Source: Ulvibacterium marinum
Lineage (GTDB): Bacteria > Bacteroidota > Bacteroidia > Flavobacteriales > Flavobacteriaceae
NCBI RefSeq assembly: GCF_003626755.1
Contig: NZ_RBCJ01000008.1
Coordinates: forward strand, 1 to 50,838
Length of the DNA: 50,838 nt
Direction: 5' to 3'
Positions 32,181 to 41,901 of the stretch are shown one piece after another. Numbering within the stretch: position 1 is the stretch's first letter; the number at the start of each line of letters is the position of its first letter. The translations under genes and the position numbers were made by a program. The notes beneath the pieces were generated by a model. That model had not been told where the DNA came from, searched no databases, and saw nothing but the letters and a program-made list of their open reading frames with translations.

Positions 32181-35100
32181 ATGAAATTAGAATTTAAAAG
32201 AATTTTCGGTCTTGCGGTGGCTTTTAGTATCTTAAATGCTTGTGCAACCTTTGATCTTCAATATGATTCAGAACTATCTGCAATACAATCAAGTGGGCAG
32301 GAGATGGTACATACATTTTATTTGTCCGGCGGACTTGGGAACGACAATGGAGAGGATTCCGCTATTCCCGAACTTTTGAAACGCCATCTGGATTCTGCCG
32401 ATGCCTCTAGCACGGCTATTTTTTTAGGAGACAATATATCTGATGATGAAGACAATTGGTCCAAGGATAAAGCTTTGGTCGACAGTCACTTGAAACTAAT
32501 TTCCAACTTTAAGGGCAAGACTATCTTTATGCCCGGCAATAATGAATGGAAGAGCTTTAACACAAAAAAAATTGAAAGGGTTGAGGAATATCTTAAAGAC
32601 CGCGAGGAGGAGCGAGTCCGTTTTTACCCGAAAAATACCTGTCCAATTGAACACAGAGTTATCAACGAAAATCTGGACTTGATCCTTATCGATTCCAAAT
32701 GGTTCATATCCAACTGGTCCCGTGTAGAGGGCATTAATGAGAAATGTTCGGATATCGTTACCAGAAGACGTTTTATTGAGGAATTGGAGGGATACATTAA
32801 TGATGGACAAGGGAAGAACATTGTAATAGCTATGCATCATCCCATATTTAGCAACGGCAGATACGCAGGCAAGGAAACCTTTTCCAGTCATATACTTCCC
32901 TTACCAGGCATAGGTACTTTGTTAAATGGTATTAAGGATTTGGGTGCCTTCTCTCCAGATTGGTTAAACTCCAGGCGTTATAATTACCTTAGAATTATGG
33001 TTAGTGCCTTGGCGCAATCTTCCGACCGGATAACAGTAGTATCAGGACATGAAGAAAGCCTTCAGCATTTGTCTGGGGGAAATGTGCACCAAATCATTAG
33101 TGGTTCTTTGGGCACCACTTCTGCTACACATCTTTCAAGTGATAAGGTAAAGACGATTGGAGGAACGCTTCACTATAAAGGGCACTATAGCTATGGCAAA
33201 AAGGGCTTTGTTAAATTAGAGTATTTTGCGGATGGATCATCCCAGGTCACCTTTATTACCGAGGGTAAAGAACCGCATACGCTAAAAGTACTCCCGAAAA
33301 TGAATCTCAACGAGGTTCCTACAAATTTTATACAACCGGAAGACCGTGAAAAAAAGGTTGCCATTATTGAAGATACCGAGGAATTAAGAAAGTCTAAGTT
33401 TTCAAAGTTTCTTTGGGGACAAAGGCATAGATCTTATTATGGACTTCCCGTTACCGCTCCTATAGTCAATTTGGATACCCTTTATGGAGGTCTAAAAGTA
33501 GTTAAGGAAGGGGGAGGGCATCAATCGCATTCTATTCGTCTAGAGGATAACGAGGGCAGGGAATTTGCCATGAGATCCTTGCGAAAAAGTGCTTTGAAAT
33601 TTTTAAAGTTTAAGATTCCCGGGGTGTCCTATGCTACGGAAGATTATGAAGATACCGTGCCCGAGGATATTATCGAGGATTTCTTTACAACGGCACATCC
33701 CTATATGCAATTGGTAATCAATCCGTTGGCTAAGGCTATAGATGTAAATCATTCGGATACCAGATTGTTCTATGTCCCAAAACAGCTGGCCCTGGGCCAA
33801 TTAAATAAGGATTATGGTAATGAACTCTATTATATAGAAAGGCGCCCATCCGATGAGCAAATGAATTATAAGGGCTATAGAAGAGTGGTGGACGAATCGG
33901 GCAAGGTCAACGATGTGGAGAGTACAACGGACATGCTGGAAAAGATTAAAAGCGATGAAGAATATACCGTAGACCAAAGAAGTTTTCTACGTGCCAGGAT
34001 TTTTGATATGTTATTGGGGGACTGGGACAGACATCAAGATCAGTGGCGATGGGTCGAATATGAAAAAGAGGATGGTGATAAGGAATTTATGCCCGTTCCG
34101 AGAGACCGTGATAATGCCTTCCCGAAATTTGATGGTGCCGGTCTTAGGTTTTTAAAATTGTTTTTCCCCGTTACCAAACGTTGGCAATCTTTTGACGACG
34201 AAATTCAAAACGTAAAATGGCTCAATTCTGGGGGTTATAATTTGGATAAAGCCCTACTGACCATGGTTGATGCGCAGACCTGGGAAGAGGAGGCAAAATA
34301 TATCCAAGAAAACCTGACCGATGCAATAATAGATAAAGCATTTTTGAGGCTGCCTGTTGAGGTCAGGGACAGTACCTCGGCGATGATTAGGAAAAACCTA
34401 AAAGGACGCCTAGAAAACCTCCACCACTATGCCGCCGAATATGGCAGGTTTTTGGATAAAAGCATTGCGTTATATGCCACGGAAAAGGATGATATTATAA
34501 AAATAGAAAGGCTTTCAGATGGAAGGACCAAGATAGTCATCAGGAGAATTTTGAGTGATGATCCCAACGAAAAATTTTATGAGCGCACCTTTAGTAAAGA
34601 AAAAACCAAGGTGATATGGATCTATGGTTTGGGTGATGATGATGTCTTTGAAGTAAGTGGTGAAGGGGAACATGAAATCTTCATACGGTTGATAGGCGGT
34701 TATGGCGAGGACAAGTATACCATTACCAATGACAAAGCCTTAAAAATATATGATTGGAAGTATGAGGAAGTGGAGTTTAAAGAAAAAAAACCATCGAAAC
34801 AATTGACCGATGTTTACAAGACCAACACATTTCATTGGCGTTTTTTCGAACTTGACAACAATGTATTAATACCAAACCTAGGATTTAGGAACGATGATGG
34901 TCTCTATTTAGGTGCCACAAATGTATATACCAATAATGGTTTTAATGGAAATCCATTTAGACAAAAGCATGCTTTATCAGCAAATTATTATTTTGGATTT
35001 CAAGCGGCGGAACTTTCATATCAAGGAATTTTTGCCAATGTTTTCCCCAAATGGAATTTTGAATTAGACGGGTACTACACCTCGAATACCTACATAAACA

Positions 35101-35879
35101 ACTTTTTTGGTTTTGGAAATGAGACCCCGAATTTTGAAGATTCGCTCGATATAGACTTCTACAGGGCGCGGATGGAACAACTTAAAGTGAGTGCTGGTAT
35201 TGCCTATCATACCTTGCGTATAAAAGCATTGTATGAATCCTATGATGTTAGCGAAATAGCAAATCGATTTTTTAATCGCGGTAATTTGGATGAACGAGTC
35301 TTTGACCATCAAAATTATGTAGGTGGAGAGACCTCCTTATATTATTATAATGACGATGTCAAGGATTTTCCCACCAAAGCCATTTATTTTGGACTTACAG
35401 GGGGATATAAGGCAAACTTGGACATCCGGGAAAACCGATTTGGTTATTTGTCATTTAAGACCGAAATAAGTCATAAGTTGATTCCTTCCGGGAATCTGGT
35501 CTTGGGAACCACTGCCGAGTGGAGGACCAACTTCGGCGATGACTATTTCTTTTACCACGCCCCTTCTTTGGGAGGAAATAATGGATTGCGTGGCTTTAGG
35601 GATGAACGCTTTACCGGAAAGTCCTACTTTTATCAAACATCGGATTTAAGATTACGCCTAAAACGATACGTAACATCGGTGGTTCCTATTACCGTAGGTC
35701 TATACGGAGGCTTTGATTATGGTCGGGTCTGGCAACCTAATGAAGGATCGAATAGATGGCACACCTCGCAAGGAGGTGGATTTTGGGTAGGGGGATTAAA
35801 CTTTCTCGCTTTCAATATAGGCTACTTTAATTCCGTTGAGGGCAATATGGTCCAAGTTGGTTTTGGCTTTGGGTTTTAA
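32181..35879 (+). CDS. Lipoprotein fusing a degenerate metallophosphoesterase to an Omp85-type barrel
   Basis: A 1232-residue exported protein with a lipobox (LNAC, Cys21). Residues 40-320 have the calcineurin-like phosphoesterase layout: a first motif YLSGGLGNDNG (where Asp would be expected, Gly is present), IFLGDN, then MPGNNEW where GNHD/E is usual, MHHP and finally VSGHEES. The middle (about 400-870) is a conserved linker unit with many aromatic residues (DWDRHQDQWRWVEYEK). The C-terminal 350 residues form an outer-membrane barrel with the Omp85 signature GGNNGLRGFRDERFTG and a terminal Phe. It may process or insert surface components. The phosphoesterase is probably inactive or altered. 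Confidence 0.85.
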   Translation: MKLEFKRIFGLAVAFSILNACATFDLQYDSELSAIQSSGQEMVHTFYLSGGLGNDNGEDSAIPELLKRHLDSADASSTAIFLGDNISDDEDNWSKDKALVDSHLKLISNFKGKTIFMPGNNEWKSFNTKKIERVEEYLKDREEERVRFYPKNTCPIEHRVINENLDLILIDSKWFISNWSRVEGINEKCSDIVTRRRFIEELEGYINDGQGKNIVIAMHHPIFSNGRYAGKETFSSHILPLPGIGTLLNGIKDLGAFSPDWLNSRRYNYLRIMVSALAQSSDRITVVSGHEESLQHLSGGNVHQIISGSLGTTSATHLSSDKVKTIGGTLHYKGHYSYGKKGFVKLEYFADGSSQVTFITEGKEPHTLKVLPKMNLNEVPTNFIQPEDREKKVAIIEDTEELRKSKFSKFLWGQRHRSYYGLPVTAPIVNLDTLYGGLKVVKEGGGHQSHSIRLEDNEGREFAMRSLRKSALKFLKFKIPGVSYATEDYEDTVPEDIIEDFFTTAHPYMQLVINPLAKAIDVNHSDTRLFYVPKQLALGQLNKDYGNELYYIERRPSDEQMNYKGYRRVVDESGKVNDVESTTDMLEKIKSDEEYTVDQRSFLRARIFDMLLGDWDRHQDQWRWVEYEKEDGDKEFMPVPRDRDNAFPKFDGAGLRFLKLFFPVTKRWQSFDDEIQNVKWLNSGGYNLDKALLTMVDAQTWEEEAKYIQENLTDAIIDKAFLRLPVEVRDSTSAMIRKNLKGRLENLHHYAAEYGRFLDKSIALYATEKDDIIKIERLSDGRTKIVIRRILSDDPNEKFYERTFSKEKTKVIWIYGLGDDDVFEVSGEGEHEIFIRLIGGYGEDKYTITNDKALKIYDWKYEEVEFKEKKPSKQLTDVYKTNTFHWRFFELDNNVLIPNLGFRNDDGLYLGATNVYTNNGFNGNPFRQKHALSANYYFGFQAAELSYQGIFANVFPKWNFELDGYYTSNTYINNFFGFGNETPNFEDSLDIDFYRARMEQLKVSAGIAYHTLRIKALYESYDVSEIANRFFNRGNLDERVFDHQNYVGGETSLYYYNDDVKDFPTKAIYFGLTGGYKANLDIRENRFGYLSFKTEISHKLIPSGNLVLGTTAEWRTNFGDDYFFYHAPSLGGNNGLRGFRDERFTGKSYFYQTSDLRLRLKRYVTSVVPITVGLYGGFDYGRVWQPNEGSNRWHTSQGGGFWVGGLNFLAFNIGYFNSVEGNMVQVGFGFGF

Positions 35880-35918
35880 GTCAAAAAATCTACGGTTATT
35901 AATTTTAAAATTTAAACT

Positions 35919-37130
35919 ATGTCGAATATCCTAGAAAAAGCCGAGCAAACGGTTACAGATTTATTGACCCATTCTTTGGGTCCGGAATTTCTCTTTCATA
36001 ATCTTAGACATACGCAGCGCGTAGTTGCCAGTGCAAAAGAAATTATGGAATCCATGGATTTTTCGGATGAGCAGAAAGAAATTTTGCTGATTGCAGCATG
36101 GTTTCATGACGTGGGTTACACCAAAGGGGTTGAACGTCATGAGGAAAGTAGTTGCGATATAGTTGAGGAATTCCTAAAAAGCTACAACAAAACGGAGGAT
36201 TACATCAAAGAAGTCCATGGCTGTATCAGGGCAACAAAGCATTTCTTTGAACCTACTAGTATTACCGAACAAATTATTCGGGATGCGGACGCGGCACATA
36301 TGGCGCAGAAAGACTATTTAGCCGTTGCCGAGGTTTTACGTGAAGAATTATCCTTATTGGGAATAGCCTCCTATTCCGTAAGGGAATGGAGAAAGAAGAA
36401 TATTGAAATGTTCCGGGCGGAGCATAGGTTTTATACCAAACACGCCCAGGAAAACTGGCAAAAAGGGAAGGATAAAAATCTAAAGAAACTCATAAAATCA
36501 AAAAAGAAAAGACTAAAACTTGAGAAAAAAGAGAACCTCAAGGCCAAACTTAAGAATCAAAGCCCGGATAGGGGCATACAGACCTTGTATCGGGTAACCC
36601 TAAGAAATCATATCAAATTAAGTGATATTGCCGATACCAAAGCCAATATTTTACTCTCGGTAAATGCGATAATCATTTCCTTGGCATTGGCCAATCTGGT
36701 ACCTAAATTGGATAACCCTTCCAATGACTACTTGTACTATCCTACTTTTGTATTCATTATCTTCAGTATTGTCTCTATGGTAATGTCAATTTTGGCCACG
36801 AGGCCCAATGTTACCAGAGGGGAGTTTACTAAGGAGGATGTGCGCTCAAAGAAAGTAAATCTCCTGTTCTTCGGGAATTTCCATAAAATGCAACTTGAGC
36901 AATATAATTGGGCCATGATGGAACTGATAAAGGATAAGGAATATATTTATAAATCCCTCACTAAGGATTTATATTATCTAGGGGTGGTATTGGAGAGGAA
37001 ATATATGCTTTTGCGGTGGACGTATACTATTTTTATGATTGGTATGATACTATCCGTAATTGCCTTTGGAATAGCATTAAAGTATTTTGGCCCGGAGCGC
37101 GTATTGAACCTCCCAGATTTACCGCAATAG
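35919..37130 (+). CDS. HD-domain phosphohydrolase fused to a Pycsar-effector-like membrane domain
   Basis: A 403-residue protein. Residues 20-135 are an HD domain with HNLRHT (H27, H31), FHD (H63, D64) and RDADAAHMA as the last ligand. A basic linker (residues 180-215, KSKKKRLKLEKKE) follows. From about 225 the sequence NHIKLSDIADTKANILLSVN and three membrane helices give the PycTM (DUF5706) effector pattern. PycTM proteins form membrane pores on sensing cyclic pyrimidine nucleotides in anti-phage defence. An HD domain could hydrolyse the signal or gate the effector. No PycC cyclase lies next to it. It begins 39 bp after the barrel gene. Confidence 0.85.
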   Translation: MSNILEKAEQTVTDLLTHSLGPEFLFHNLRHTQRVVASAKEIMESMDFSDEQKEILLIAAWFHDVGYTKGVERHEESSCDIVEEFLKSYNKTEDYIKEVHGCIRATKHFFEPTSITEQIIRDADAAHMAQKDYLAVAEVLREELSLLGIASYSVREWRKKNIEMFRAEHRFYTKHAQENWQKGKDKNLKKLIKSKKKRLKLEKKENLKAKLKNQSPDRGIQTLYRVTLRNHIKLSDIADTKANILLSVNAIIISLALANLVPKLDNPSNDYLYYPTFVFIIFSIVSMVMSILATRPNVTRGEFTKEDVRSKKVNLLFFGNFHKMQLEQYNWAMMELIKDKEYIYKSLTKDLYYLGVVLERKYMLLRWTYTIFMIGMILSVIAFGIALKYFGPERVLNLPDLPQ

Positions 37131-37380
37131 CAAGAGGCTTTACAGATTATTTCATTTATGAGTTTTTGTGAAATGAAAATTCTGGAATAACGACATAGCT
37201 GATTAAAAATCGGTAATTCTGTACTATGCTTTTCTACTACCTTAATAATGTTATTTTAGAGGTGAGCAGTAGGTATATGGTCAAAAATTTAACTTATACA
37301 ATCGGTTTGTAGCAATTCTTTAGTCTACCTTGTTCCGAATAATTGTTTATCGGAACATTTAACAAATTAAATACATAGCA

Positions 37381-37545
37381 ATGCAAGAAAAAGAAAGTGA
37401 AAGCAAAGGGAACGCTTTAAGGGTCAATGAAAATACCGTAGGGTCGTCCAAACAGAAAACTAAGAAATCAAAATCAGAGGACAAGGGACAGGATGAAGGA
37501 AAAAACAAAAGCAACGCCTTAGAAGTTAACGAAAACACTAAATAG
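37381..37545 (+). CDS. Small disordered repeat protein
   Basis: A 54-residue highly charged protein (Lys, Glu, Asn, Ser) with no hydrophobic core. It contains the motif NALxVNENT twice, at residues 11-19 (NALRVNENT) and 45-53 (NALEVNENT), one near each end. It is probably intrinsically unstructured, like hydrophilin stress proteins. The frame is complete with ATG at 37381 and TAG at 37543, and a hairpin terminator 45 bp further on supports a transcription unit. Confidence 0.6.
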   Translation: MQEKESESKGNALRVNENTVGSSKQKTKKSKSEDKGQDEGKNKSNALEVNENTK

Positions 37546-37590
37546 TCACCTATTGGTTTGATTTTTTCCAAAATACATCGTGGTGAACAC

Positions 37591-37622
37591 AAAGGAAATC
37601 ATTGTGGATACGATTTCTTTTT
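37591..37622 (+). terminator. Rho-independent terminator of the small repeat-protein gene
   Basis: AAAGGAAATC (37591-37600) pairs with GATTTCTTTT (from 37612) in a 10-bp stem with one G-T pair, an 11-base loop and a following T run. Confidence 0.7.
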
Positions 37623-38151
37623 ACAATACCTGAGATTGGTATAAGCCATTAATACCTTTGGATAACCAATCGCACCCAACTTATTTCCCTTTTTTGAACA
37701 ATATCAGGAAAGCCGTCAGATATAAAATGTGATTTCTGCAGATAAAAAGCCTACGAAGCTTCACAATTTAAACGGTTTAGATTTTCAAAAAATTAGATAA
37801 GCAAAATTTGAAAATCGGAAAATTTTATTCGTAAAAAAGGTCATTTACAACATGAAGAGATATTAATTAAAAGGATTATTAGTCCTTCCTAAAATCGTAA
37901 AAGGGCTAAAATTTCCACTTCAAAGCCAAGGGATGTCCCTGTTTAAATAATAGCCAATAGAAATATGTCATAACAGTCGTTCTCGTTTGCCTCAAACCAA
38001 TTTCATTTTGAATAAACTAAAAATTAATGGCTCCCAATTAACAACTTCGTTTATTATGGACCGTTAGTTTTATAAAACAAAGGTTTTATAGTGCCCTTTT
38101 CTTCCATGGGATTTTACCATAATTGGAACGAAAACCAAATTCTTTTTTAGG
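37623..38151. other. Gene-free intergenic region
   Basis: About 530 bp between the terminator and the end of the metallopeptidase gene hold no open frame with coding character. Only weak hairpins are visible, for example TTTATAAAAC...GTTTTATAG around 38065-38092. Confidence 0.5.
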
Positions 38152-39201
38152 TTATAATTTTCGTTTTGGCAACAATAGTTGATGAACGAACTTCATTTTG
38201 TCCAACACGACCTGAGTTATTACGAATGGATACACATCTGGAATACCCATTGCCCGATTGATACTATTGACCACAAATGATAATGACACACAAGTTTGAA
38301 CAATAATTTCAAAATCCTCAATAGTGTAGGGGTCTTTGGAAGGTGCAATTTTCATGTTTTTGGAAAATGTTTTATTATTCACTTTCAGACCGAAATAATG
38401 AGCTGTTTCCACCATATCCATAATGTGGAGATAGTGCGCCCAAGTTTCCGCCCAGTCCTCCCAAGGATGGGAAGTCGCATATTTGCTGATGTAAGAGCGG
38501 CTCCAATTAGGATGTGCTCCAGTTTCGTAGTACTTTTTTAATGCTTCGTTGTAGTTCTCTTCCTCATTTCCGAAAATGCTTCTGAATGACTGCAAAGCGT
38601 CTTGGTCTTTAGATATCAACTGCTCCCAAAAGTAATGGCCTACCTCATGTCTAAGGTGTCCGATAAGGGTACGGTATCGTTCGTTCATAACCTGTTTTGC
38701 TTGCTCCCTTGATGCGGCATCGGCTTCCCTTAGCAATATGGTAATGACACCATTGGCATGGCCTGTCATGATATTGGGGTTTTCCGTTTTAGCAATAAAA
38801 TCGAAACACAGTCCGTTGGGATGGGTCATTTTGCTGGGTAGGTCAAGGCCTATTCTTTGGAGTTGATAAATAAGGCGGTGCTTGGCAACTTCCAGGTTCC
38901 TCCATTTTTGGAAATTCTCTCTATCGGAAAGATTGGGTATAGTACGATTGAGTTGACAGGCTCGGCAAAAGTCTTGTTCGGCATTTTTCGGCACAAGCCA
39001 GTTGCAGATATCATGCTCTTGGTTTTTACAATACCTATATTCAATTTTTTCTCTGTCAGAAATTAGCACTGAGCTTGATGGGTCGAAGGTCAGCATTTGT
39101 CGATTATTATCCCAGTAGCCTGATAATTGACCGCAATTCTCACATTTGGTATTTTCAAAGAATAGCGGGTTATCGCATTGGCCACATTTAAAAACTCTCA
39201 T
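38152..39201 (-). CDS. Zinc-ribbon putative zinc-binding metallopeptidase
   Basis: A 349-residue protein. Residues 6-23 form a zinc ribbon (CGQC, then CENC), and a second Cys-rich segment follows (YRYCKNQEHDICNW, DFCRACQL). The C-terminal two thirds contain LRHEVGHYFWEQLI, a HExxH metal site near residue 186, and a later DWAETWAHYLHI that may give the third ligand. This is the widespread 'putative zinc-binding metallopeptidase' family of unknown target. No signal peptide is seen. It stands alone. Confidence 0.85.
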   Translation of the reverse strand: MRVFKCGQCDNPLFFENTKCENCGQLSGYWDNNRQMLTFDPSSSVLISDREKIEYRYCKNQEHDICNWLVPKNAEQDFCRACQLNRTIPNLSDRENFQKWRNLEVAKHRLIYQLQRIGLDLPSKMTHPNGLCFDFIAKTENPNIMTGHANGVITILLREADAASREQAKQVMNERYRTLIGHLRHEVGHYFWEQLISKDQDALQSFRSIFGNEEENYNEALKKYYETGAHPNWSRSYISKYATSHPWEDWAETWAHYLHIMDMVETAHYFGLKVNNKTFSKNMKIAPSKDPYTIEDFEIIVQTCVSLSFVVNSINRAMGIPDVYPFVITQVVLDKMKFVHQLLLPKRKL

Positions 39202-39420
39202 AGGTTTTCCGACTTTGAATTGGTGAATGTAATAATTATTGGACTAGAAGGTCAAATACTTCATTCTAAATTAGAATAGTTTGGTTTTATCAAAACTTAA
39301 GGATGAAATTGATAAAATCAATTGAATTATGCTAAGACTTCACAAACACATAGGATACTTAAAAGATATAGCGGTATCATAAAACGAACCTTTTTCAGGA
39401 AACTACATATCATCATTTTA

Positions 39421-39449
39421 AGTCCTATTAACTCGCCGTTTTTTGGAGC
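39421..39449 (+). repeat. Repeat B copy 1
   Basis: Begins AGTCCTATTAACTCGCCG and continues TTTTTTGGAGC. The first 18 bases match copy 5 at 17 of 18 positions, and CGTTTTTTGGAGC is identical in copy 3. It lies downstream of the permease gene. Confidence 0.65.
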
Positions 39450-39501
39450 TACTGTATTAGTCCGAAAGAAGCTATTACCTGTTCAAGGCCGCCAAGTTTC
39501 T

Positions 39502-41901
39502 TTATTCCGTGCGCAAACTTTTTATGGCATTTACCTTTGCGGCCTTTATCGCCTGGAAGCTTACCGTGAGAAGGGTGATGGCCAAGGCCCCGACAATGGC
39601 CAATAAGAATATCCACCATTCCATAATGACCCGATAGGCGTAGTTTTGCAACCAACCATTCATCACGTAATAGGAGATAGGTATCGCTATAAAGCATGAA
39701 ATGGCAACTAGCTTTACAAAATCTTTTGAAAGCATCTTCCATACATTGAACACAGAAGCGCCCAATACCTTTCTGACGCCTATTTCCTTGGTGCGCTGTT
39801 CGGCCACGAACGAAGTCAATCCGAACAGTCCCAAACAACTGATCAAAATCGCAAGGGCAGTGAAAATACCGGATAACTTTCCTATACGCTCCTCGGCCGC
39901 GAATTTTGCACCGTATTCGGCATCTATAAAATCGTATTCGAATGAAATATCGGGAAAATGCTCCTTAAAGACGCGTTCAACAATGGCAATGTTCCGGCTT
40001 GCACTTTGTTCAGGGTTTAACCTTAGATTGTAGAGACTTGCATTGTTGAACCTGTCAAAAACATACAGCCCCTGCTTTACAGGTTCATAAGGTGATTGGG
40101 CAATCATGTCCTCTACGACCCCGATTATCTTCAAAGGTGGACCTGGGTCTACTCCGGCATCACTTCTCAATAATTTGCCAACGGGATTTTCCAGATTCAT
40201 ATATTTCTTGGCGGTCTCGTTGATTAGAACGCCCAAGGAGTCGGAGGCGAAATCCCTTGAAAAATCCCTTCCCTCAACAATTTTCATATTCAATGACCTT
40301 GCATAGTCATATGAAACTTCGGTCCACGCAAAGTCTTCCTGGAAGCCATCGGGCTTTCCTTCCCATGTAAACCCGTCCCTGTTGTTCCAAATGCGTGTAA
40401 TTGGGCTACTTGATGCGGACATTTCGATCACTGCACCTGAATTCATAAACTCGTTGCGCATCAGATCGTACTTTCCTACACGTTCATCACTGAATGCGGC
40501 TACCTGTACCAGACCCTCTTTGTCATAGCCCATCGGCCGGTCTTTGGCATGATCGATCTGTTGCTTGACGATCACGGTGCCGATAATGAAAGCGACCGAA
40601 ACCGTAAATTGGAGCACGACCAAAATCTTCCTTGGCAAGCCGGCATATTTTCCTGCTTTAAAGGTTCCCTTCAGAACATCGACAGGTCTAAACGAGGATA
40701 GGTACAGGGCCGGATAGCTCCCGGCCACCAAAGAAGTGAAAAAAATAAAGATTATGGAAATCAACCAAAAAATGGGTTTGGCCCATGGAAAGCCAATTTC
40801 CTTTTTCGCCAGATCATTGAATCCGCTCAAGGACAACAGAACGATCACGACCGCAATACCAAAGGCGAAAACGACCACCAAGAAGGATTCGCTCAAAAAT
40901 TGATTGATCAGCTGACCTCTTTGGGAACCGATCGACTTCCGGATACCCACCTCCTTGGATCTTCTTTCGGACCGTGCCGTACTGAGGTTCATGAAGTTGA
41001 TGCAGGCCAATAGCAATATAAAAACACCGATGATACCGAACAGCCAAACATATTGTATTCTTCCGCCTACCTGTCTACCGTTTTCAAAGTTCCCGCGCAG
41101 ATACCATTCCTTCATCGGAAAGAGGAAAAGCCTCGGATCGAATTCCGCAGTATCCACGTTCAGGTCTTTTTTAATATTTGCTATTTTTGAGGATACCTCC
41201 TCCATATTGGCATTGTCCACCAATTGCACGAACATTTGAAAAGAATTTTCGCCCCAGTCATCCTCCGCATTCCGTGCCCACTCCCGAACGGAAAGATAGT
41301 AATCCCACGGAACGATATATTCCGTATCGCTGAAAGTATTGTTGAAAGGAATGTCTTCATATACGGCGGAAACCACCATACCATCCTGATTTCCTATCTT
41401 GACCGTCCTGCCTATGGGGTCTTCCCCTCCGAATAGTGCATGGGCAACGGATTCCGAGAGCATAATGGAATTGATTTCCCTCAAACCGTCCTTCTCGCCC
41501 TTTAATACGTTCAACTCTAAAAGCTCCGGAGCTTCCCTTTGCATATAGTTTCCGGACCTTGAAATACTGGTTTCGCCATACTTCAGATACAGGTCCATCG
41601 TCCAAGACGACATGACAAGGTGCTTGAAATTATCGTCATAGCCATCGCGCAAGGCCTTTTCCAAAGGTCTTGGGATAGAAGGCCCTGTTTCCGTTCGCCC
41701 GTTAAAGGTCTGTGATTGGAATACCTTTGCGATTTTGTCCCTATCTTCGAAGTAGTCGTTGTAGGATAGTTCGTCGACGATCCAAAGTCCGATCAACAAG
41801 GTAACGGCCATACCTAAGGCAAGGCCGCCAATGTTTATTGCGGAATAGCTTTTATTCTTCTTTAGGTTCCGCCAGGCAATCTTTAGATAGTTCCTTAACA
41901 T
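39502..41901 (-). CDS. FtsX/MacB-type ABC transporter permease
   Basis: 799 residues from the ATG giving MLRNYLKIAWRNLKKNKSYS, the standard start of this Bacteroidota family. The 16 codons before it are not conserved in type. Layout: first helix (INIGGLALGMAVTLLIGLWI), periplasmic MacB-like domain (to about 270), three helices, the motif RSERRSKEVGIRKSIGSQRG, a second periplasmic domain, EQRTKEIGVRKVLGASVFNV and three final helices. Such permeases act with a MacB/LolD-like ATPase in peptide or lipoprotein export. No ATPase gene adjoins it here. Confidence 0.92.
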   Translation of the reverse strand: MLRNYLKIAWRNLKKNKSYSAINIGGLALGMAVTLLIGLWIVDELSYNDYFEDRDKIAKVFQSQTFNGRTETGPSIPRPLEKALRDGYDDNFKHLVMSSWTMDLYLKYGETSISRSGNYMQREAPELLELNVLKGEKDGLREINSIMLSESVAHALFGGEDPIGRTVKIGNQDGMVVSAVYEDIPFNNTFSDTEYIVPWDYYLSVREWARNAEDDWGENSFQMFVQLVDNANMEEVSSKIANIKKDLNVDTAEFDPRLFLFPMKEWYLRGNFENGRQVGGRIQYVWLFGIIGVFILLLACINFMNLSTARSERRSKEVGIRKSIGSQRGQLINQFLSESFLVVVFAFGIAVVIVLLSLSGFNDLAKKEIGFPWAKPIFWLISIIFIFFTSLVAGSYPALYLSSFRPVDVLKGTFKAGKYAGLPRKILVVLQFTVSVAFIIGTVIVKQQIDHAKDRPMGYDKEGLVQVAAFSDERVGKYDLMRNEFMNSGAVIEMSASSSPITRIWNNRDGFTWEGKPDGFQEDFAWTEVSYDYARSLNMKIVEGRDFSRDFASDSLGVLINETAKKYMNLENPVGKLLRSDAGVDPGPPLKIIGVVEDMIAQSPYEPVKQGLYVFDRFNNASLYNLRLNPEQSASRNIAIVERVFKEHFPDISFEYDFIDAEYGAKFAAEERIGKLSGIFTALAILISCLGLFGLTSFVAEQRTKEIGVRKVLGASVFNVWKMLSKDFVKLVAISCFIAIPISYYVMNGWLQNYAYRVIMEWWIFLLAIVGALAITLLTVSFQAIKAAKVNAIKSLRTE

